The position numbers and the translations under genes were made by a program. From Kitasatospora cineracea (GTDB lineage Bacteria; Actinomycetota; Actinomycetes; Streptomycetales; Streptomycetaceae), in contig NZ_RJVJ01000003.1 of the NCBI RefSeq assembly GCF_003751605.1, forward strand, positions 707,775 to 771,774: a stretch of 64,000 bases of DNA. Reading direction: 5' to 3'. This document shows positions 42,494 through 51,487 of this stretch, piece by piece. The notes below the pieces were generated by a model. That model saw only the letters and a list, made by a program, of their open reading frames with translations, searched no databases and was not told where the DNA came from. Within the stretch, counting starts at the first letter, position 1; each line of letters opens with the position of its first letter.

Positions 42494-43423
42494 GGACTGT
42501 CTGACAAATGATCACCTGGCTGGCTCGCGGAGCCAGAGGATCAAAGAAGCCAGGACGACTCCGGCGCGGTAGCGGTCGGCGAGCTTGTCGAACCTGGTCG
42601 CGATCGCACGGAACTGCTTGAGGCGGGCGAAGCACCGTTCGACCACGTTGCGGTCGCGGTAAAGGACCCGGTCGAACGCGGGCGGCCGGCCGCCGAGACG
42701 CCCTCGACGCCGGCGGTTGGCCGCCTGGTCGCGGCGTTCGGGGATCGTGGCGGCGATGCCCCGGCGCCGCAGCAGTCGGCGGATCGCCCGGCTCGAGTAC
42801 GCCTTGTCGCCCAGCACCCGATCCGGCGTGGTGCGAGGGCGCCCCGTGTCGACGCGCGGGACGCGGATCCCGCCGATGACCTGGCCGAACACGGTGGCGT
42901 CGTTGATGTTCCCGGGCGTGAGCACGATTGACAGCGGCAGGCCGCGGCCGTCGACGGCGAGGTGGACCTTGGTGGTCAGCCCGCCTCGGGACCGGCCGAG
43001 GGCCTGACGCGTCTGCGAGCGGCCCGGATCTTCCAGTTCATCCCCGTCGGCAGCCCCTTTTTGCGGGCGACGGCGGCGTGCTGGTGGGTCCGGTTGACCG
43101 TGGAGCCGACGGCGACGGTCCACTCGACCCGGCCCACCGCGTCGTCGCGGACCTGGACGTGCTCCAGCAGCCTGGCCCACGTGCCGTCCGCCTCCCAGCG
43201 GGCGAATCGCTCGTAGACGGTCTGCCACGGTCCGTACCGTTCCGGGAGGTCACGCCATGGAGCCCCGGTCCGCAGCCGCCACAGCACACCGTTGACCACC
43301 TGCCGGTGATCACGCCACGGACGGCCACGCCCGTCCACCCGCGGCAACAAGGGATCTATCCGCTCCCACGCCGCATCCGTCAACTCACCTCGACCCGCCA
43401 CAAGATCAACTATCGGGCAGGCA
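42494..43423 (-). mobile_element. IS5-family element
   Basis: The ends GGACTGTCTGACAAATGATC (42494-42513) and the complement of 43404-43423 match at about 13 of 20 positions, giving plausible degenerate inverted repeats. Between them are two overlapping transposase frames. No convincing target duplication was found. It appears to have cut the 3' end of the small gene to its right. Confidence 0.7.
42512..43401 (-). CDS. IS5-family transposase in two overlapping frames
   Basis: The first frame, from GTG at 43401, gives LTDAAWERIDPLLPRVDGRG, WRLRTGAPWRDLPERYGPWQ and VAVGSTVNRTHQHAAVARKK. The second gives SRGGLTTKVHLAVDGRGLPL, VLGDKAYSSRAIRRLLRRRG and NVVERCFARLKQFRAIATRF with a stop at 42512. 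In the active form the first frame carries the first catalytic Asp region and the second the later Asp and Glu. The overlap contains five A and four G (43053-43061, minus strand), a typical slippage site, so the full enzyme may be made by frameshifting. It could still be active. Confidence 0.8.
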
Positions 43424-43699
43424 TTGGGACACGACAGGAGCAGCGTCGATCCCGCCAAGGCGCGGCCGCCTGCGCCGGTGGTACTCCCGGCCCGGCATCA
43501 GGTGGCACCGGCCGCTGACCCGGGCAACGAACACTGGCGCCCCGGCCGGCAGCCCACCGTCCCTGCTGAACTCAAACACGAACCCGTCCTCGCCGGACGC
43601 CCACTCGTCCCATCTGAGAGTCCATCCCTCGTCCGTCCACCCACGGATCTGACCACGCAGGTAAACGCGCGCAAGTTGCTCGGCTTCCCTCAATGTCAT
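43406..43699 (-). CDS. small hypothetical protein, probably truncated by the IS5 element
   Basis: ATG at 43699 begins TLREAEQLARVYLRGQIRGW, followed by LRWDEWASGEDGFVFEFSRD and PVFVARVSGRCHLMPGREYH. The first 80 residues look like a compact alpha/beta protein. The last residues run into the IS5 right end (43404-43423) where the stop lies, so the native C-terminus has likely been replaced. No family is recognised. Confidence 0.55.
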   Translation of the reverse strand: MTLREAEQLARVYLRGQIRGWTDEGWTLRWDEWASGEDGFVFEFSRDGGLPAGAPVFVARVSGRCHLMPGREYHRRRRPRLGGIDAAPVVSQCLPDS

Positions 43700-43917
43700 G
43701 TCTCCCACCGCGCCACTCCCCTCCCACCCCGCATCCATCGACTCAAGATCAATTATGAGACACGGCCTAGAAGCGTCCCGTCCTGGTGGCCGCCGGCACG
43801 GTCGCCGCGGGCCGGCTCCCCTCCCGCCGACCGGCGGAGGCGCTGCGGCCGTCCGGCGGGGCGCCTCCGGCCCGCTGCCGGATGGGATCCGCGGTCGCCC
43901 GCGGCCAGGGTGGGAGC

Positions 43918-45789
43918 GTGTCTGCGAACCCGATCTCCCGAACCGTCCGGCCCACCGGCAGGCTGCGGCGCCGCGCCGCCGCCTCGACGGTCTGGTACCT
44001 GCGGCTGGTCGCGCTGCTCAACCTGGTGGCGGTGCTCGCCGCCCCTTTCCGCGACCAGGTGGAAGCCCACAACGACGGCGAGTACTTCACCCCCTACCTG
44101 GTGACCGCCGGCCTGACCTCGGCGGTGCTCTCGCTGCTGCTCGCGGTGGCGATGCGCCGCCGCAAGCGCGCCGCGTGGATCTTCAACACGGCGGTCTCCG
44201 GCCTGCTCCTGCTGCTGTACGCGGCCGGGCTCGCGATGCCCGGCGAGCGGTTCGGGGCGCACGCCTTCAACTACCTGTCCACGGCGCTGACCGCCGTCTT
44301 CTTCACGGCCCTGCTGATCGGCCGCCGGGAGTTCACCGCCAAGGGCGACCGGTCCAACCCGAAGGCGGCCGCGGCCGCCTTCGGCGGCGGCCTGCTCGCG
44401 GGCGGCACGATCGGCGCGCTGCTGGTCCAGGCGACCAACGAACTGAGCGGCGCCGGCTTCGCCGACCGCTTCGGCTACGCGATCGCCGGCATGGTCACCG
44501 TCGAGCCCTCCTCGCGCGCGATGGACGTGATCTCCCTCCCCGCGTGGTCGGATGCCGCGATCAACGCGACGGGCGCGGTGCTGTTCCTGTTCGTGCTGTA
44601 CGTGGCGTTCCGCTCGCCGCGGGGTGAGGAGCTGCAGAGCGACGAGGAGCAGAGCCGGCTGCGCGAGCTGCTGGAGAAGCAGGGCGAGCGGGACTCGCTG
44701 GGGTACTTCGCGCTGCGCCGGGACAAGGCGGTGGTGTTCTCGCCGTCGGGGAAGGCGGCGATCGCCTACCGGGTGGTCGGCGGTGTCACGCTTGCCTCCG
44801 GCGACCCGATCGGCGACCCGGAGGCCTGGCCGGGGGCGATCGACGCCTGGCTGGCGGAGGCCCGCGAGCACGCCTGGGTGCCGGCCGTGATGGGTGCCTC
44901 CGAGGAGGCCGGGGTGATCTACGCCCGGCACGGCCTGGACGCGCTGGAGCTGGGCGACGAGGCGATCGTCGAGCTGGACGAGTTCTCGCTGGAGGGCCGG
45001 GCGATGCGGGTGGTCCGGCAGGCGTACAACCGGGTCAAGCGGGCCGGGTACACGGTGCGGATCCGCCGGCACGGGGACATCCCCGAGTGCGAGATGGCCG
45101 AGCTGGTGGCCAAGGCCGACCACTGGCGGGACGGGGCGACCGAGCGGGGCTTCTCGATGGCGCTGGGCCGGCTCGGCGACGCGGGCGACGGGCGCTGCGT
45201 GATGCTGGAGTGCTTTGACGGGGACGGCGAGCTGCGGGCGCTGCTGAGCTTCGTGCCGTGGGGCGGGCACGGGCTGTCGCTGGACCTGATGCGGCGCGAC
45301 CGGGACAGCGAGAACGGCCTGATGGAGTTCATGGTGATCGAACTCCTGCAGCGGGCGAAGGAGGTCGAACTGGAACGGGTCTCGTTGAACTTCGCGATGT
45401 TCCGCTCGGTTTTCGAGCGCGGCTCGAAGCTGGGTGCGGGCCCGGTGTTGCGGCTGTGGCGTTCGGTGCTGGGTTTCTTCTCGCGTTGGTGGCAGATCGA
45501 GTCGCTCTACCGGGCGAACGCGAAATACCGGCCGATCTGGGAACCGCGTTATCTGCTCTTCGAGAAGAGCGGCGAGATTCCCCGGATCGGCATCGCCTCG
45601 GCCCGCGCGGAGGGATTTCTGACTGCTCCCGTGCTGCCCGGGCCTCGACGCTCCCGAGCCTGTGGCGAGCCGGGAGCGCGAGACCCGCAGCGCCGCGTCC
45701 GGGGGGTGCTTGCGACCGGGGTCGAAGCGACGCGACGCACCCACTCTGGCCAACGTCGCCGGGCCGGCCAACCCGCCGACCGGCCGTAG
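43918..45789 (+). CDS. MprF/LysX-like phosphatidylglycerol aminoacyltransferase
   Basis: The 623-residue membrane protein has six to seven N-terminal helices (VWYLRLVALLNLVAVLAAPF, GLTSAVLSLLLAVAMRRRKR, FNTAVSGLLLLLYAAGLAMP). A cytoplasmic double-GNAT domain of the DUF2156 type follows: SLGYFALRRDKAVVFSPSGK, VVGGVTLASGDPIGDPEAWP, MGASEEAGVIYARHGLDALE, FSMALGRLGDAGDGRCVMLE. It transfers an amino acid, usually Lys, from tRNA to phosphatidylglycerol, lowering negative surface charge and protecting against cationic peptides. No lysyl-tRNA synthetase domain is fused. The last 50 residues after EGFLTAPVL are Arg-rich and not conserved, and the stop lies in a hairpin loop. GTG at 43918 has GGGAG upstream. 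Confidence 0.88.
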   Translation: MSANPISRTVRPTGRLRRRAAASTVWYLRLVALLNLVAVLAAPFRDQVEAHNDGEYFTPYLVTAGLTSAVLSLLLAVAMRRRKRAAWIFNTAVSGLLLLLYAAGLAMPGERFGAHAFNYLSTALTAVFFTALLIGRREFTAKGDRSNPKAAAAAFGGGLLAGGTIGALLVQATNELSGAGFADRFGYAIAGMVTVEPSSRAMDVISLPAWSDAAINATGAVLFLFVLYVAFRSPRGEELQSDEEQSRLRELLEKQGERDSLGYFALRRDKAVVFSPSGKAAIAYRVVGGVTLASGDPIGDPEAWPGAIDAWLAEAREHAWVPAVMGASEEAGVIYARHGLDALELGDEAIVELDEFSLEGRAMRVVRQAYNRVKRAGYTVRIRRHGDIPECEMAELVAKADHWRDGATERGFSMALGRLGDAGDGRCVMLECFDGDGELRALLSFVPWGGHGLSLDLMRRDRDSENGLMEFMVIELLQRAKEVELERVSLNFAMFRSVFERGSKLGAGPVLRLWRSVLGFFSRWWQIESLYRANAKYRPIWEPRYLLFEKSGEIPRIGIASARAEGFLTAPVLPGPRRSRACGEPGARDPQRRVRGVLATGVEATRRTHSGQRRRAGQPADRP

Positions 45790-45808
45790 CCACCCGCCGG
45801 TCGGCGGG
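45772..45808 (+). terminator. hairpin overlapping the MprF-like stop codon
   Basis: CCCGCCGACCGGC (45772-45784) pairs perfectly with GCCGGTCGGCGGG (45796-45808). The stop codon at 45787-45789 lies in the 11-base loop, which suggests that the native stop was earlier. Confidence 0.65.
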
Positions 45809-45861
45809 CGCAGTCCTGCCGACCGGCCCGGTCCCGCCCCTGCAACGAAGGGAATCCCCTG

Positions 45862-46776
45862 GTGATAGTCGGACTTCTCGTCGCCGCCGCCGCGTCCGCC
45901 TGTTACGGCACCGGCTCCGTCCTCCAGGCGGTCGGTGCCCGCCGCGCCGCCCGCGAGGCCGCTGCCGCGGTCGACCCGGGGCAGCGCACCGAACACGGCG
46001 GCCCCACCCTGTCCTCCACCGGCCGGGCCGCGCGCACCTGGGAGTTCGCCCTGGGCACCGCCCTGGACGTCGTCGGTTTCGCACTCGGCGCGCTCGCCGC
46101 CCGGGTGCTGCCGCTCTTCCTCTCCCAGACCGTCATCAGCGCCAACCTGGTCGTCACCGCCGTGCTCTCCATCAGGCTGCTGGGCATCCGCCTGCGGCGC
46201 CCGGAGTGGGCGTCGATCGCCGTTCTGTGCGCGGCCCTGGTCCTGCTCGCCGTGGCGTCCGGGCCGCAGGGCGGCCACCACGCCGCACCGGCCTTCCACT
46301 GGTGGCTGCTGATCGCCACGACCCTCGTGATCGTCGGCGGAAGCCTGCTGGTGCGCCGGATGGGCGCGCGCGGCGCGATCGTGGCGGGCCTGCTCTCCGG
46401 CCTCGGGTTCGGCGCACTCGGCATCGGCGTACGCGTCCTGGATGGCCTCGACACGCTCGACCCGGGCCTGATGTTCGCCGACCCCGCCCTGTACGCCGTA
46501 CTCGTCGGCGGCATCGGCGGCATGTACGTGCACACCGTCGCCCTGCAGATCGGCTCGGTCAACGGCGCCACCGCCGCCCTGGTGATCGGCGAGACCGTCG
46601 TCCCCGGCGCGGCCGGCGTGCTGTGGCTCGGCGACGCCTCCCGCAGCGGACTGGGCCGGCTCGCCGCGGGCGGCTTCGTCATCGCCGTCGCCGCGGCTGT
46701 CGCGGTGGCCCACTTCGGCCGGGGAGAGGGAACCGCCGAGGTGGTGGCCGACGACCGGGAACCCGTGGGCGCCTGA
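45862..46776 (+). CDS. DMT/NIPA-like integral membrane protein
   Basis: The 304-residue protein has about nine hydrophobic helices, beginning VGLLVAAAASACYGTGSVLQ. PLFLSQTVISANLVVTAVLS, ASIAVLCAALVLLAVAS and MYVHTVALQIGSVNGATAAL follow. The glycine-rich helix order is that of drug/metabolite transporter or NIPA-type magnesium carriers, common in streptomycetes and without a known substrate. GTG at 45862 has AAGGGAA upstream. A hairpin separates it from the MprF-like gene before it. Confidence 0.85.
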   Translation: MIVGLLVAAAASACYGTGSVLQAVGARRAAREAAAAVDPGQRTEHGGPTLSSTGRAARTWEFALGTALDVVGFALGALAARVLPLFLSQTVISANLVVTAVLSIRLLGIRLRRPEWASIAVLCAALVLLAVASGPQGGHHAAPAFHWWLLIATTLVIVGGSLLVRRMGARGAIVAGLLSGLGFGALGIGVRVLDGLDTLDPGLMFADPALYAVLVGGIGGMYVHTVALQIGSVNGATAALVIGETVVPGAAGVLWLGDASRSGLGRLAAGGFVIAVAAAVAVAHFGRGEGTAEVVADDREPVGA

Positions 46777-47173
46777 CCCGCCGTCAATTGCGTGGTGCCC
46801 GAGACCTGTCGGTAGCGGGGTTCGCCGCCGGTCGGCCGCTGCACACCTTCGACCCGGGCCCTTCGCGCCGGTCCGGGGAACGGCCGCCGGCACTCCTGCG
46901 CCGATCCGCCGGGCGTAGCGGCGGGCAGCGCCGATCGCCCGGACATCGACGGCGGCGCGGCCGGTGACGGCCCGCAGGCCGGCCTGGCGTCGCCCGACAG
47001 GCCCTCGGCGGACGCGGGCAGCACGCCGCCCCGCTCGTGCGGAGTTCGGTGGCGACGGTGTCGGCCGCGGTGGCGGGGGAGTGCTCCGGGTAGTCAGCCA
47101 AGCGTCCGAGCACGCGGTCGGAGAGGGGGCCTCGCGGCCGGTGCCGCGGCGGTGGCGTCCCGGAACTCCATGC
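46777..47173. other. 400-base region without a clear gene
   Basis: No recognisable protein on either strand. A minus-strand stretch DRVLGRLADYPEHSPATAAD resembles coding sequence for about 35 codons, but it has no sensible start or end, so decayed DNA is likely. Confidence 0.35.
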
Positions 47174-47227
47174 CCCGGTCCGCGAAGCGGCGTCCACACA
47201 GGTGTGGACGCCGCTTCGCGGACCGGG
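47174..47227. terminator. 54-bp palindrome between convergent genes
   Basis: Two perfectly complementary 26-bp arms (47174-47199, starting CCCGGTCCGCGAAGCGG, and 47202-47227) are separated by only AG. It lies about 50 bases beyond the end of the minus-strand ABC transporter and 400 bases beyond the plus-strand membrane protein. A strong bidirectional terminator is likely, although so long a stem is unusual. Confidence 0.7.
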
Positions 47228-47276
47228 TGGACGCATCAGTAGGTCCACCCGTCCCTCCGGCGTGTTTCCGACCGGG

Positions 47277-49055
47277 TCAGCGGGCCGGGGCCAGCAACTG
47301 GGTGGCGGCCAGTTCGGCGTACAGCCCGTCCCGCTCGACCAGTTCCGCATGGGTGCCGACGGCCCGGACGCGGCCGGCCTCCATCACCACGATCCGGTCG
47401 GCGCCGGTCACCGTGGACAGGCGGTGGGCCACCACCAGGACGGTGGTCTCCCGGGCCGCCCGCGCCACGACGTCCCGCACCGCCAGTTCGTTGTCCGCGT
47501 CCAGTTGCGAGGTCGCCTCGTCGAGGAGCAGCAGGCGTGGCCTGCGCAGCAGTGCGCGGGCGATGGCGACGCGCTGGCGCTCGCCGCCGGAGAGCGTGGA
47601 GCCGCGGTGGCCGACCGGAGTGTCCAGGCCGTCGGGCAGACGGGCGACGAGGGCCTCCAGGCGGGTGCGGGCCAGGATCTCGCGCAGGTCCTGGTCGGTG
47701 GCGCCGGGTGCGGCGAAGAGCAGGTTCTCGCGGAGGGTGCCGGCCAGGACGGGGGCGTCCTGCTCGACGTAGCCGATGGCCGAGCGCAACCGGTGCAGCG
47801 GCCAGTCGCGGACGTCCTGGCCGTCGACCAGGACCCGCCCGCCGGTCGCCTCGTGGAAACGCTCCAGCAGGGCGAAGACGGTCGACTTGCCCGCGCCGGA
47901 AGGGCCGACGAAGGCGGTCATCCCGCCGGGCGGCACGTCGAAGGTGACGTCCTGGTGGATGTCCGGCAGCTCGGGGCGGTAGCGGAAGGACACCTGCTCG
48001 AAGCGGATCGACGCCGCGCCGGTGCGGGCGGGGACGGCGGGCCGGAGAGGTTCGGGTTCCTCGGTGGCGAGCTGCCGGGCCCGGGTGATCCGGGCGATCG
48101 CGGCCGCGCCCTCCTGGTACTGCGAAGCGGCGTCGACCAGCCGGGAGACCGGGTCGACCAGGTAGAAGACGTACAGCAGGAAGGCGATCAGCGTGGAGAC
48201 GGAGATCGCCCCGGACGCCACCCGGGCCCCGCCGACCGCGAGCACCGCCAGGAACGCCAGCTCGACGGCGAGGACGTCCGCGGACTTCGCCGTGGCCTCC
48301 CACTTGGCGGCCCGCACGCCGTGCAGCCACGCCCGTTGCGCGGCGGCCAGCACCCGGGCGCCCTCGCGCTCCTCGGCGCCGGAGGCCTTGACGGTGCGGT
48401 AGGCCCCGAAGGCGCGCTCCAACTCGGTGGAGATCTCGCCCACGGCCTCCTGGGAGCGTTCGGCGGCCTCGGAGATCTTCGGCATCACCAGCGCGACCAG
48501 CCCGCCGACCGCCGCCAGCACGCCGAGCGTCACGCCCAGCAGGACCGGGTCCAGGACCGCCATCAGCACGACGGCCGCGGCCAGGGTGACCACGCCGGTG
48601 GCGCCGGAGACCAGCTCGCGGGTGGTGACCGCGCGCAGCAGCGTGGTGTCGGAGGTGACCCGGGACATCAGGTCGCCCGGCGCGACGCGCTCCACCTCGG
48701 CCATGCGCAGCCGCAGCAGCCGCCCGACCAGGCTCCGCCGGGCGGCCAGCACGACGGACTCGGCGGTTCGCTCCAGCACGTACCCGCCGAGCGCCTCGAA
48801 CACCGTGCCGAGCAGCACGAGGGCGGTGAGGGACAGCACGATGGCGGTGACCGTCTGGCCGGAGGAGAGCCGGTCCACCAGTGCTTTCGTGGCCAGCGGC
48901 TGCAGCAGCCCGCCGGCCGCCCCGAACAGCGCGCACAGCAGGCCGAACGCGACCGTCCACCGGTGCGGGCGGACGTAGCCGTACAACGCGCGGAACGTCG
49001 CCCGCGCGGACAGCGGCACGGTCTCCGCGTTCGACGGTTCGGGTGGGGTGCTCAC
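47277..49055 (-). CDS. ABC exporter, fused permease and ATPase
   Basis: The 592-residue half-transporter has six membrane helices (VAFGLLCALFGAAGGLLQPL, IVLSLTALVLLGTVFEALGG, GVVTLAAAVVLMAVLDPVLL, VLAVELAFLAVLAVGGARVA). An ATPase domain follows with Walker A GPSGAGKST, Q-loop GYVEQDAPVLAGTLREN, signature LSGGERQRVAIARAL, Walker B LLLLDEATS and switch AHRLST. Such proteins work as homodimers exporting lipids, peptides or drugs. GTG at 49055 follows GAGAGGA. It is divergent from a response regulator gene 206 bases away, and the gap carries two 22-bp-spaced repeats, so it is probably a target of that regulator. Confidence 0.93.
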   Translation of the reverse strand: MSTPPEPSNAETVPLSARATFRALYGYVRPHRWTVAFGLLCALFGAAGGLLQPLATKALVDRLSSGQTVTAIVLSLTALVLLGTVFEALGGYVLERTAESVVLAARRSLVGRLLRLRMAEVERVAPGDLMSRVTSDTTLLRAVTTRELVSGATGVVTLAAAVVLMAVLDPVLLGVTLGVLAAVGGLVALVMPKISEAAERSQEAVGEISTELERAFGAYRTVKASGAEEREGARVLAAAQRAWLHGVRAAKWEATAKSADVLAVELAFLAVLAVGGARVASGAISVSTLIAFLLYVFYLVDPVSRLVDAASQYQEGAAAIARITRARQLATEEPEPLRPAVPARTGAASIRFEQVSFRYRPELPDIHQDVTFDVPPGGMTAFVGPSGAGKSTVFALLERFHEATGGRVLVDGQDVRDWPLHRLRSAIGYVEQDAPVLAGTLRENLLFAAPGATDQDLREILARTRLEALVARLPDGLDTPVGHRGSTLSGGERQRVAIARALLRRPRLLLLDEATSQLDADNELAVRDVVARAARETTVLVVAHRLSTVTGADRIVVMEAGRVRAVGTHAELVERDGLYAELAATQLLAPAR

Positions 49056-49130
49056 GGGGTTCCTCTCGAACGGGGACGTACCCGCTCCAACCTGGGCCCG
49101 CGGCGGACCGCGTCCCATCCGGTGCCCGTC

Positions 49131-49175
49131 GGGAACACCCCCGCCCGGTGGCGGGAGCACCCCCGCCGAGTGGCG
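49131..49175. promoter_or_regulatory. two direct repeats, likely response-regulator boxes
   Basis: Two copies of a 23-base box, GGGAACACCCCCGCC plus CGGTGGCG and GGGAGCACCCCCGCC plus GAGTGGCG, start 22 bases apart, two turns of the helix. They lie in the divergent promoter region of the ABC exporter and the response regulator. Similar boxes recur at 51394-51487 near the histidine kinase. Confidence 0.6.
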
Positions 49176-49261
49176 TGCACCGCCGCTCCCGGTGCGCCCC
49201 GGCCGGGCGGACCCGCGATCATGGGGCGGTACGGCAGAGGTCCGGCGCGGGCGGAGGACGC

Positions 49262-49951
49262 ATGATCCGGGTAGTGGTGGTGGATGACGAGGCCCTGATC
49301 AGGTCGGGCTTCGGCATGATCCTCAACGCGGCGGGCGACATCGCGGTGGTGGCGACCGCCGCCGGCGGGCAGGCCCTGGCCACCGTCCGGGAGCACCGGC
49401 CCGACGTCGTCCTGCTCGACATCCGGATGCCGGACGTCGACGGGCTCAGCCTGCTGCGGGAACTGGTCGCCCTGCCCTCGCCCCCGGTGGTGGCGATGCT
49501 GACCACCTTCGACACGGACGAGTACATCCTGACCGCGCTGAACTCCGGGGCCGCCGGATTCGTCCTCAAGGACACCGAGCCCGAGCAACTCGCCCCACTG
49601 GTGCGCACCCTCGCCGCCGGCGGGGTCGTCCTGTCCCCGAAGGCCTCCGAGAGCCTGCTGCGCGGCCACCCCGGCAGCGCCCCGGCCGTGGTCGACGAGC
49701 AGGCCGCGCGGGTCGGCCTGCTCACCGACCGGGAACGGGAGGTGCTGGCCCTGATCGCCGAGGGCCTGTCCAACGCGGACATCGGCGTGCGCCTCCACCT
49801 GGGGACCGGCACGGTCAAGGACCACGTCAGCGCGATCCTCACCAAGCTGCGCGTGGGCGGACGGGTCCAGGCCGCGCTGCTCGCCCAGCGCGCGGGGCTG
49901 CTGACCGACGACGGCCCGGACGGGACCGGGGGCCGGCCGCGGCGCCCGTGA
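49262..49951 (+). CDS. NarL/LuxR-type response regulator
   Basis: The 229-residue protein has a receiver domain with acidic pocket VVVVDDEALIR, phospho-acceptor Asp in DVVLLDIRMPDVDG, Thr in MLTTFDTDEY and Lys in GFVLKDTEPEQL. A C-terminal LuxR helix-turn-helix follows (LTDREREVLALIAEGLSNAD, IGVRLHLGTGTVKDHVSAIL). It activates or represses transcription when phosphorylated by a partner kinase. The NarL-type histidine kinase at 51614, beyond an antiporter gene on the other strand, is the obvious partner; both flanking promoter regions share repeats. Confidence 0.95.
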   Translation: MIRVVVVDDEALIRSGFGMILNAAGDIAVVATAAGGQALATVREHRPDVVLLDIRMPDVDGLSLLRELVALPSPPVVAMLTTFDTDEYILTALNSGAAGFVLKDTEPEQLAPLVRTLAAGGVVLSPKASESLLRGHPGSAPAVVDEQAARVGLLTDREREVLALIAEGLSNADIGVRLHLGTGTVKDHVSAILTKLRVGGRVQAALLAQRAGLLTDDGPDGTGGRPRRP

Positions 49952-49973
49952 CGACGGGGCGCGCCACCGCCGC

Positions 49974-51260
49974 TCACTCCCGCAGCGCGCCGACCCGGGC
50001 GGTGCCACCGGCGTCCACCACGTCCTTCGGGCGAGCCCCCGGCCTGCCGCGCAGCGCGCGGGCGACGGCGATCGACCCGCCGCCGTGCAGCAGGACGCTC
50101 CCGAGCACGACGACGACCATGGCGTCGAGGGCACTGTCGGCCCCCGGCCCGTCCGGGAGGGCGTTGAAGGCGAGCAGGCCGAACACGATCGAGGTGGTGC
50201 CGCGCGGCCCGAGCGCGCCGACCATCAGCCGCTCGCGACCGCTGAGCCTGGAGCCCAGCAGGGACAACAGCACCGGCACCACCCGCAGCACGGTGAGCGC
50301 GGCCACGCACAGCACCAGCACCTGCCAGTCCAGGCCGAGGCCCAGCGTCAGCACCACGGCGTTGCCGAAGAAGAACCACATCACCATGGTCATCATCGCG
50401 CTGGTGTCCTCGATCAGCTGGAAGTCCGAACCGACCGCCGCAGCTACGCCCTGGCGCTGCGGCGCCCGCCGCACGTAGCGGAAGGCGACACCGGCCACGA
50501 ACGAGGCGACGAAACCGTTGCCGTGCACCGCGGTCGTCGAGGTGTAGGCCAGCAGCGGAACGACCAGCACCAGGATCCGTCGGGACCGGTCGGTCATCCC
50601 GTGCGCGCGCTGGGCGAGGTTCATCGCCCAGGCGAGCAGCGCGCCCACCAACGCGCCCACCACCAGCGCCTTGACCGCGAACGGCACGGTCGTGGCCAAC
50701 GCCTCCCACGGGGTGCGCTGCTCGGCCGTCGACCCGGCCAGCACCAGCGCGAACAGGAACAGCGGCGAGACGATGCCGTCGTTGTAGCCGCTCTCCACGT
50801 TGAGCACGCTGCGCACCCGCGCCGGGACCCGCCGGTCGCGGACCAGGATCTCCGCCGGTGCGAAGTCGGTAGGGACGATCACGCAGGCGATCAGCAGCAG
50901 CACCGCGACCGGCAGGCCGGGCAGCAGCAGGCCGCCGAGCAGGACGGTCGCGCCGAGGCTCAGCGGCAGCGCCACCAGCAGCACCCGCACCGCCGCACCG
51001 GGATGGTGCCCGAACAGCCGGCCGCCGCGCAGCTCGGTGGCGTCCACGAACAGCAGCACGGCCAGGATGATCTCCGCCACCCGCTGGGCGACCTCGGAGT
51101 TCATCGCACCGGCGATCTGACTGTGCGTGAACAGACCGGTGGCGACGCCCGCGAGCACCAGCACCAGCGGCGCCCGTACGTGCCTGCGCTCCAACCGGCC
51201 GGCGACGAGCGACCAGCCGGCCACCACCGCGGTGATCACGAACAGGACGGGGATCAGCAA
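49974..51260 (-). CDS. cation/proton antiporter
   Basis: The 428-residue membrane protein has about 12 helices and the CPA-type landmarks VPTDFAPAEILVRD (ion-binding Asp region), SVLNVESGYNDGIVSPLFLF and LGPRGTTSIVFGLLAFNALP. It exchanges protons for Na or K and helps with pH or salt balance. The start is TTG at 51260 because no ATG or GTG fits; this makes the N-terminus less certain. It is convergent with the response regulator and divergent from the histidine kinase, so it splits the presumed two-component pair and may be controlled by it. Confidence 0.88.
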   Translation of the reverse strand: MLIPVLFVITAVVAGWSLVAGRLERRHVRAPLVLVLAGVATGLFTHSQIAGAMNSEVAQRVAEIILAVLLFVDATELRGGRLFGHHPGAAVRVLLVALPLSLGATVLLGGLLLPGLPVAVLLLIACVIVPTDFAPAEILVRDRRVPARVRSVLNVESGYNDGIVSPLFLFALVLAGSTAEQRTPWEALATTVPFAVKALVVGALVGALLAWAMNLAQRAHGMTDRSRRILVLVVPLLAYTSTTAVHGNGFVASFVAGVAFRYVRRAPQRQGVAAAVGSDFQLIEDTSAMMTMVMWFFFGNAVVLTLGLGLDWQVLVLCVAALTVLRVVPVLLSLLGSRLSGRERLMVGALGPRGTTSIVFGLLAFNALPDGPGADSALDAMVVVVLGSVLLHGGGSIAVARALRGRPGARPKDVVDAGGTARVGALRE

Positions 51261-51393
51261 GACGGCATCGCTCTCGAACGGGAACGGGGGACCCGCACCG
51301 GCGAACGAGGACGCCTGCTCCGGGTGCGGGCGTCACCGGCCCACCTCTCCCATCCCAGCGGCCGCACCGCGCCCGGTCACTCCGCCGACCGCC

Positions 51394-51487
51394 GGGAACA
51401 CCCCCGCCGACCGGCGCCGCCGCCCCCGACCGGCCCGCCCGCCGGCGCCCCCTGCCGACCGGATGACGACACCCCGCCGAGTGGCCG
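51394..51487. promoter_or_regulatory. cluster of boxes shared with the ABC exporter promoter
   Basis: GGGAACACCCCCGCC plus GACCGGCG at 51394-51416 and a weaker copy ending GACACCCCGCCGAGTGGCCG at 51468-51487 resemble the repeats at 49131-49175. Two partial copies (about 51417 and 51445) lie between, at spacings near 23. The site separates the antiporter and histidine kinase genes. Confidence 0.5.

Noticed and set aside
43753..47199. Minus-strand open frame of 1148 codons
   Set aside because: It covers the MprF-like and membrane-protein genes in antisense and is made of Gly/Arg/Pro/Gln runs without any domain.
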